Under the pieces are notes generated by a model, which was given only the letters and a program-made list of their open reading frames with translations, was not told the DNA's origin and made no database searches. Made by a program: the position numbers and the translations under genes. Below, one piece after another: positions 57,219 to 64,000 of a DNA stretch of 64,000 bases. How positions within the stretch are numbered: position 1 is the first letter of the stretch; each line of letters opens with the position of its first letter. The DNA is from Prunus persica (taxonomy: Eukaryota > Streptophyta > Magnoliopsida > Rosales > Rosaceae): NCBI RefSeq assembly GCF_000346465.2, contig NC_034009.1, positions 40,248,370-40,312,369 of the forward strand, in the 5' to 3' direction.

Positions 57219-57832
57219 TTTATGTGATAGTAAACGTGGGAATGTCATGAATTAGAATAATTCTATTTCTTCTCATACCTATCGATGGTAAATAAACATG
57301 CCATAAAAGTTCATTTTATATCATACATAATTAATCATATTAACAAATGAGATTAAAACTTTTCTTTGACAAATGTGATATTCTATACCAGTCTCGATCT
57401 CTTGAACTATAGGGGTCCAAAAGATTTGTAGTCACTCACCGTTGGATGTAAAATTCAACGGTTCACTCAGTCTTGCACTCATTTTAAAAAGCTTTTTTCA
57501 ACCATTGAATTAATATCCAACGATGGATGACCACAATCTTTTGGACTCCTGTGGTCCAAAGATCGGGACTGTTCTAAATTATTAGGATATAACATAGGGA
57601 GTACGAAACTCTAACACAAGAGAGCGGGCACAGTGCATTGTTCAACTGGTGGCGTAACTCAGATTTGCTAAATGAGATTTGGTGGCATTACGTCCACTCT
57701 AATTTTAATGAGTGCCGTATGCGGTTTGAACGGTTAGTCGGCAAGTCCGTGCCTTTAATAGACTGGTAGGTGAGCCACTTTCTCAAACAGCTTCAAATCA
57801 CTGAACTTCGAACCCAAGCAAGCAAAGCAACC
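57219..57832. other. Upstream region of the ARM-repeat gene
   Basis: It contains a fold-back element (57386-57576, listed separately). The remainder is the probable promoter and 5' UTR of the ARM-repeat-like gene. Confidence 0.45.
57386..57576. mobile_element. Fold-back MITE, about 190 bp
   Basis: The arms are inverted repeats of about 80 bp: ccagtctcgatct...ggggtccaaaagatt...caccgttggat on the left, and cagtcccgatctt...ggagtccaaaagatt...catcgttggat on the right read backwards. No clear target duplication, so the superfamily is not assigned. It ends about 255 bp before the ARM-repeat gene ATG. Confidence 0.75.
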
Positions 57833-58996
57833 ATGGACGAAGCTGAGCAGCAAGTAGAGAACCAACATCTTCTCCCGCTGCTAGAGGCTCTGAAGAAAGC
57901 TTCTAAAGACCTACAAAGCAACCCCATTTCAATTATATACAACAATTACGACATAAGCACCACCATTGAAGCTCTTCTAGAGCTCGGAACCAAAGCCGAC
58001 CCCGTTATTTCCATAGACCCAAGTCTCTTCAAGCTCAATCAGTTGCTCAGCAACCTCAAAACCCTTTTCGAAAAACTCGAAAAACTGCAGGGCTATGGCC
58101 TCCGGTCCCTCCTCCACCGCCAAATCACCAATTACAAAATTTCCCAAATTGGGTACGCCATGGAAGCAGAGATTCAAGCGTACGTAGATCAGAAAAATGT
58201 TCAAAGTTTTGTGAAAACTATGGAAGAGTCTGTCGAAGACGATAAGAAGGTGAAGGCTTTGATGGGTTTAGAGAACAGGTTGGGCCAAGGGTTTGATAAA
58301 CAGTATCAGCAGTTAATTTTGAGAGCAAAGGTATTTTCTTTTCTTGAATTTATGGTTTGTGACTCAAAGTTTTCGAATTGGGTTCGAGACCAGGCTGCTC
58401 TTGCTGTTCTTGGTCTGGTTAAATTCAATAAGGATGTTTTTGTGGGATTGGTGCTGATGGGTCCGATTGTTAGAGCTTTAATTCAAATGGGTTCATCTTG
58501 TTCGATTCAAGTCCTCACCGGACTAGTCAAAATCATCAGAACCCCTCTGGTTGATGACATCAATGGAGAAATCCCAAGAATTATCAGCCTCTTGGGCTCT
58601 GAAGACTTGTCAACTAAAGTGGCAGCCATGAATTGCATGCTTGAAATTGCGTTTTTGGGCAGAGAGGAAGTGATTGGTTCAATGCTTGAAGAGGACCTGA
58701 TCAAGAAGCTTATGGGTTTGCAGAGATTGGAGGTGGGTTTGCAGTCCAATGTGGAAGAAAATGGAAGTGTTTGTGTGGAGGAGAGAGAGCCAAAAATGGA
58801 GGAAAGTGTGGAGAAATTTCCATTTTCAAGGTGTGTGGCCAGTTTTGCAGTGCAAGTGGAAGTTGGGGAAGGATTGGAGCAGAGTGAGAAAAGAGCTTTT
58901 AAATTGGAAATACTGAAGAGAGTGAGAGAGGCCTCTGTTTCTGATGCAGAGGCAGCTACTGTTGTTGCAGAGGTGCTGTGGGGTTCTTCACCTTGA
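57833..58996 (+). CDS. ARM-repeat-like alpha-helical protein, intronless
   Basis: One exon, 387 residues. The frame is open 63 nt further upstream, but only from a GTG. The ATG at 57833 sits in an AACCATGGA context and is chosen. The protein is helical and leucine-rich, with armadillo-like helices from about 150 to 320 (VRDQAALAVLGLVKFNKDVF, SCSIQVLTGLVKIIRTPL, DLSTKVAAMNCMLEIAFLG). The N-terminal half (about 50-130) is a predicted helical bundle (LNQLLSNLKTLFEKLEKLQG). There is no U-box, signal peptide or membrane segment, so it is not a PUB ligase as it stands. I recognise the fold class but not a named family. ARM-type repeats usually bind proteins. Codon use and context look like a normal host gene. 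Confidence 0.85.
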   Translation: MDEAEQQVENQHLLPLLEALKKASKDLQSNPISIIYNNYDISTTIEALLELGTKADPVISIDPSLFKLNQLLSNLKTLFEKLEKLQGYGLRSLLHRQITNYKISQIGYAMEAEIQAYVDQKNVQSFVKTMEESVEDDKKVKALMGLENRLGQGFDKQYQQLILRAKVFSFLEFMVCDSKFSNWVRDQAALAVLGLVKFNKDVFVGLVLMGPIVRALIQMGSSCSIQVLTGLVKIIRTPLVDDINGEIPRIISLLGSEDLSTKVAAMNCMLEIAFLGREEVIGSMLEEDLIKKLMGLQRLEVGLQSNVEENGSVCVEEREPKMEESVEKFPFSRCVASFAVQVEVGEGLEQSEKRAFKLEILKRVREASVSDAEAATVVAEVLWGSSP

Positions 58997-59366
58997 AACT
59001 TGATTTCTTAATATAGCTTAAGGTTTTTTTATTATTTATTTTTTGAAGTTTATTTATAGTTTACATTTTTAATTGAGTGTGTAAGTGTAACTTAACGAGG
59101 TATTAAGTACTAACCCAAGTTATAGATTAGGGACACCTAATTTTCATGTGCGGTGTGCCCTGTTTCTTAGTTAAGTGATTAACAAATAGGATTGTAGTGT
59201 TTGTAATTGTAAGGGTTTGTCATTGTTGGTTATTATGAGATGACAAAAATGTGTTAGCTGGTATGAAGAGCTTAATGAAGCAAATTAGTGATAATGATTA
59301 TTATTAATTGTATTTTTTCTGCCACCAATGATCTATGTCAATCCAGTCAACTAGTGTTGTAGTTTT

Positions 59367-59369
<3 letters not shown>

Positions 59370-59413
<44 letters not shown>
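59370..59413. repeat. (GA)n microsatellite
   Basis: A pure GA run of about 44 bp, 370 bp past the ARM-repeat gene stop codon. Confidence 0.95.
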
Positions 59414-59417
<4 letters not shown>

Positions 59418-59636
59418 GTTCAGCCCAATTTAGATCAAACTTCACTAAAAAAAATCGAATTTTAAGTTAACTCAGCCCAATTAAAAGTTCATAAGCAGTA
59501 TTTTGATCATTTAGAAATTGAATTCATTTCCATAAGTTGATTATGTCAACGTGATCGACCCTTGCACTTGTTAGTTTGGAACTCTATCTACTTCATAAAT
59601 TGTAATAATTTAGAGTAGCTAGAAATTGAATTAGTT

Positions 59637-59765
59637 TTTATTTTTTTGTTTTAACAAGCAATAGTCTAAATTATTCTAAATTAATCTAATTTATGAGAAA
59701 GCGGATTTGAACTTGAATACAAAGGGACAAGCTCACTGCCTTGGCCAACTAACCTAACTCAAGTA
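59637..59765 (-). mobile_element. tRNA-derived SINE
   Basis: The minus strand reads gttagttggccaaggcagtg (A-box region), then caagttcaaatccgc (B-box GTTCAAATCC at about 59703-59712), a body with tttagactattgcttgtt, and an A-rich end. It matches the GT47-1 intron copy at 32.6 kb. Confidence 0.7.
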
Positions 59766-59979
59766 TGCAGAAGTTTAATTAGTTTAATAGATACCTCATT
59801 CTACCTTCGGAATTAGCTAGAATACAGGTACAGAGGTTTTTAAAAATTTAAAAAATAGGTAGGTTGACTTGCCATGGGCATATCCATATTGAAGCTTTGT
59901 GCAATGGACTGGAAGGAACTCAAGTCTCAAAGTGCCATGCTTTCTTTCAGCAAGATCTAGCCCAACTACTGGCCTATTA

Positions 59980-60385
59980 GAGCATCTCCAACAATAGTAG
60001 GAAATTAAAATCTTCAAATTGAAATTTGTTAACCTATATAGCAATTTGAAAAATTTTGTTTGCTACTTCAATATTTTGTGCCCTAACAGACTCTTGAATT
60101 TAATTAATGCAATGTTATTGAAAAGACTGAAAAATGTGAATGTATTTATTGTATGAAAAGGAAAAAGACATGTTTTAAACATTTTGATGGTAGGTTTTAT
60201 TTTTCCAAAGTAAAATTAGATGTTTTAAAGAGTAAAGGTCAACTTACTAGTTCTGAAGATAGAGAAAGCAATTGCAGCTTTGATAATTGAATTTGACAAG
60301 GATGTTGGAGAGGATTTTGATGATGTGGCGCACCTATACCTATTTTAGCATTCCAAAATTGTTAAAAAGGTCGTTGAATATGCTC
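59980..60385. mobile_element. PIF/Harbinger-like MITE with GAGCATCTCCAAC ends
   Basis: 406 bp flanked by TTA (59977-59979 and 60386-60388). The left end is GAGCATCTCCAACAATAGTA; the right end read backwards is GAGCATATTCAACGACCTTT. Only the outer ends are inverted; the interior is unique and non-coding. Confidence 0.65.
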
Positions 60386-60624
60386 TTAGCCCGTACTTCG
60401 TGGCTCTCATAAACTTGACACTACATGCTCAAATCTTGTAGTTTGGACTCAAAACAAAATTTAATTTAGTGAAATAAATCCATTACAAAAGTTTATCAAA
60501 AAGTGATGAGAGAGGGGTAAGCTGTCGGGTTAGGATTAGTACAAGTTTATGATTCTAATTTCCCCGAACCTAATCAAAACAAAAGTTAAGCTATCTTCTT
60601 TTATATATATATATATATATATAT

Positions 60625-61016
60625 ACAGAGAGCTTTTATTGAGGGATCCCTTATTTGAGGGACACCCCTTATAGGCCCCACTCCGGATTGTATTTCATTA
60701 ATCCAAACCGTCTATTTTGTAGATACTCATTCAAAGATCATCTCTACAAAAAATAACTTGAATCCGATATCATGTGATCACTCAATTGAATTATTGAAAT
60801 TTTAGTACTTTCTTGAAGCACTGTGTTCATTGATTTTGTAAGATACAATTGAATGTCGAAACGGTTTCCGATTTGTCTAATTTTTTGTAAAGATGATCTA
60901 TGAATGAAGACCTAAAAAATAGATGGTTTGGATTATTGGGAAAAGAATTGTAGGATACCCTAAAGAGCGTCCCTCAAATAATTTTATTTGAGAGATCCCT
61001 CAATAGAAGGGGACTA
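60625..61016. mobile_element. Long-TIR MITE inserted in a TA run
   Basis: The arms are inverted over about 180 bp with indels: attgagggatccc..ttatttgagggac...aatccaaaccgtctattttg on the left against attgagggatctc..ttatttgagggac...aatccaaaccatctattttt on the right read backwards. TA repeats on both sides hide the target duplication. Non-coding. Confidence 0.78.
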
Positions 61017-62302
61017 TATATATATATATTGACAAAGAGATGAAAACACTCAATACCAGATTTTGTATTCTGAAACATGCTGCTTTTGGTAGATGAATTT
61101 TCTGCTGCCCAAAAAATGTCCTTATATTCTAATTTATCTACATATAATTATCCTCTTATATATAAATTTAAATTTGTTTATGCATAAGAGGAGCTACGCT
61201 TATCAAAATTAGAGTACCTAATCCAAAATCAACTGATAGACGAAGATACTCAAACACCCAACCTAATACGAGATTTTATATTACGTATGTAACATGCCGA
61301 TTTTAGTTGGTGTATTTTCTTTACTTAAAAAACAATGCATGATAAATTTGTGAACATCACTGTCCTAAAAATAAATGCCATTATCTACACATTTTTATAT
61401 TTTTATTCTCCTCCTACCTGCAACTATCATTGGAAATGTCATGTTCTTTGTATAAATGCTTTTTTCTTTTGGCATGCTTATTGTCTTTTCTACCAACAAC
61501 GATTATTTTATAACGCATACGGTTCTCATCCCACACACTTGATACATAATTATAATTTGATATTTATAAGGAGCATCTTTTCTTTTTCTATTAAAAAAAC
61601 TTTAATTCTATTCGAAAAATTAGCCTTTTCTTCTAGTTGAAGATAACTTATTGTTTTTAGTTTTAATCACGCCTTGTATTTGGATCAACATACCGTCACA
61701 ACTCAATGAAATCGAATAAGTGAGTGGGATATGCGATTTATATGGAAATGTCATAAAGTTTCGAGGGTCTTATAAATAGATTTGGATTTTATAATTAATC
61801 AAAACATGAGAAAAAGAGAAAGAAAGGGACGGAAAATTAATAACACAAAATTCTAAACCAACAAAAAATATATTTTTTATTTTTTATTTTTGAATATAAA
61901 TGATAGTCTAAATTACAAGGAGAGGAGCTCACACACGCACTGAAGTTCGATGAGTTAGACCCGTTGGCTCACTTTTTTTATTTTTTATTTTATGTGAAGG
62001 GAAATATACTTTTCCATTGTACAATTATTAAACTTTTTATTTTTTGGTAACATTACCGTATGAAAAAGAAGACATATTTTGTAATAATAAAATTGAAACT
62101 TATAACAGACATGTAATAGAGAAGGTATTGATTAACTAATAACAACCAAAACGATTTCAGTTCTTTCTTTGTTTGTCTCAACACTTTCCCCCTCCTTCTC
62201 TTTCTTCCCGAAATTTAGGATTTCTTTATTTCCTGCAAGAAAGCCAACCCGATTCCCCTTGTCTCACACCAGCAGCCCCGCCTCAACCGGGCCTCTCTCT
62301 CT

Positions 62303-62304
<2 letters not shown>

Positions 62305-62357
<53 letters not shown>
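62305..62357 (+). repeat. (CT)n microsatellite in the transporter 5' UTR region
   Basis: About 53 bp of CT, about 165 bp upstream of the start codon of the transporter gene. Confidence 0.92.
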
Positions 62358-62360
<3 letters not shown>

Positions 62361-62523
62361 AAATATACGCCAGATATTGGAATTCGGGACACCCTGTCAC
62401 CCACACAAGATCTCATATGCTATAAGGTCGGTGACCAGGGAAAATATCAAAGGCAATTTCAAAGATCTAAGGAGGACCAACCAGATCTTTGAAATTCCTC
62501 TGGTTTCTATAACTGGGTTTATT

Positions 62524-64000
62524 ATGGGTTGGAGATACAGAGCTGGGTTGTTCTTAATTGCTACTGTTGTTGTCATTTGGGTTACCTCTGCAGAAGTCAC
62601 CCAGGTTAGAGTCCTTTATTTTTCTCTTTCTAAATTTGTCATAACTATTTTTGGAGTTTTGGGTGAAATATGAATGTGATTTGTAATTTTTTTTTTGCCT
62701 GATGGGTTATTGGTTATTAGGCTTCATGAAAAGGTTGGAGTTTGATATGGATTTGTACCCAATTGATGAACTTTATTAAGTCAGCTACCTGTGTGCTCTT
62801 GCTGTTTTGTCTTTGAACTCTTCTAGAAAGGAAGAGAAGCTATTCATATAATGGAAGTTTGGATGTTTGCTTGAATTTATTTAAAGCACTCGGCTTCACC
62901 CATTCGAGGAACACTGTAAATATAATATTTTCCAGAACAGAACTAGTGTTCAGTTGCATAAGCACAGTCATCTGTCACCTTTGGCACCTTTGGTGTCTAA
63001 GGGACTGAAGGACATACCAAAGAAAACACCAGCTAAGATTTAACCTTTTTCTGTTATTTCCTCATCTTAGTTGGTTGGTATTAAGTTCAATCCGAACACG
63101 CTACATGTTTAATTGCTTTCGAGTCACCATGCATCATCTCAAACTTAGTAATGAGCGTTTTAAATGATTAGTTGGTAAACCAATGATGACTATTTTGTTG
63201 AAGTGAGTTTGGAGTTTATATAGTGGCCAAATTGAATCCTTTAGTCAACAATTGTGACTATTTAATCACCTTGACCATGGGAGAGCTGATAACTGCTTAA
63301 ACTCAAGCTACTTCCTGAAAGCTACACGGAATTGGGACCCTTTTAGCAAAAGATTGTGTCTAATTGCTTCAAGCAAAATATTTCTGCATATAAGACTTTG
63401 ATTGGAAATCTATTGGGATCTGATATAATGGTTTTTTTCCCCCTTAATATCATTGTGTGGAGATGCCTGAAAATTTATTCATAAGCTATAGAAAATCTTT
63501 GATTCCATATTATGATATGGTGCATTGTATTTACTTATATATTTAATAGTACTGTGTGCAGTGCCCACGCTTTATATCTTATTGAGGTTCTAGCTGACCA
63601 ATACTGTCTCTACAGGATATATTTACAGACTATAAGCAGCCATTTGCAGTAACATATCTTGGAGCTTCTCTTATGGTAGTTTACATCCCAATAGCATTCA
63701 TTAAGGATTGGTTGTGTAATTTACTAAAACGTCGCTCTTCTAAAAGTGGTAAAAATGCAGAAAGCATGAATGAGTTTTCTGCTGGCTTTAGTTCTCCTCT
63801 AAAACACATTGGAGGGCAGAAAGACTTTGAATTGGAAATTCATGGGTCCTTGACCAGAAAAGACAGTGATGCAGACCTTTCACCTTGTGCAGAAGCAATA
63901 CCTTTGGTTTCTAAATACAAAGATGATTTAACTGTGCCGAAACATGATAAAGAGGTTACTGCAAGGCAAATTGCTACTTATGGGTTTTACATTGCCCCTC
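62524..64000 (+). CDS. EamA-like transporter (SLC35F5 / At3g07080 type), 5' part
   Basis: The gene runs off the right edge. Exon 1 is 62524-62604 (MGWRYRAGLFLIATVVVIWV...EVTQ); exon 2 starts at 63616 after ctacag and is open to 64000. Exon 1 gives the first membrane segment (about 6-21). Exon 2 gives DIFTDYKQPFAVTYLGASLM, a second segment (MVVYIPIAFIKDWLCNLL), a long hydrophilic loop (about 60-145) and the start of another membrane region (QIATYGFYIAP). The short first helix, the FxxYxxPFxxTYLGxSLM pattern and the loop before the main helices match SLC35F5-like members of the drug/metabolite transporter superfamily. They are integral membrane proteins; the substrate is not known. The 1-kb first intron holds no other gene. 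Identified by eye only. Confidence 0.83.

Larger units (their letters stand above)
58997..62523. other. Intergenic region rich in small transposons; transporter promoter
   Basis: It holds the ARM gene 3' UTR, a GA microsatellite (59370-59413), a SINE, two MITEs (59.98-60.39 and 60.62-61.02 kb) and AT-rich DNA. From about 62160 it is the 5' UTR or promoter of the transporter gene with a long CT run. No gene was found between. Confidence 0.5.

Overview
This is nuclear DNA of a flowering plant. Nearly all genes carry GT-AG introns, intergenic DNA is AT-rich and full of small transposons, and every recognisable protein is a plant-type family member. From memory the proteins look rosid, most likely Rosaceae (Prunus-like). 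That is an impression, not a search result.

Layout, left to right: the 5' part of an EREX-type PX-domain gene (minus strand, runs off the left edge); a miR396 hairpin gene (about 5.9-6.2 kb); a Helitron and SINE cluster (7.3-7.7 kb); a small hybrid proline-rich/LTP-like secreted protein (8.0-8.4 kb, minus); a vacuolar VAMP71-type R-SNARE (11.6-13.0 kb, plus); a FAR1-related protein descended from a MULE transposase (13.9-15.9 kb, minus); a ten-exon, four-MATH-domain protein (19.1-26.5 kb, plus); an ACT-repeat (ACR) protein (28.8-31.1 kb, plus); two tandem GT47 exostosin-family glycosyltransferases (31.6-35.4 and 36.6-39.4 kb, minus); a complete 13-exon family-A sucrose-phosphate synthase (40.5-46.5 kb, minus); a SYT4/SYT5-type synaptotagmin (49.2-52.7 kb, plus); a repeat-rich block (53.0-57.6 kb); an ARM-repeat-like protein (57.8-59.0 kb, plus); three more MITE/SINE insertions (59.6-61.0 kb); and the first two exons of an EamA/SLC35F-type transporter (62.5 kb to the right edge).

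As expected for a plant chromosome, neighbouring genes do not form a pathway. Several do concern endomembranes (EREX, VAMP71, GT47, SYT), and SPS controls cytosolic sucrose synthesis. The main surprises are non-coding: a 1.8-kb field of about 15 near-palindromes around a TATAGCCG..CGGCTATA core; an intact non-autonomous hAT element with a perfect 8-bp target duplication just 3' of SYT; tandem Helitron-like elements; a retroposed insertion with a perfect 13-bp target duplication inside a GT47 intron; and a synaptotagmin splice donor that reads TT instead of GT, which may impair the gene. No CRISPR, operon, rRNA or canonical tRNA gene was seen.
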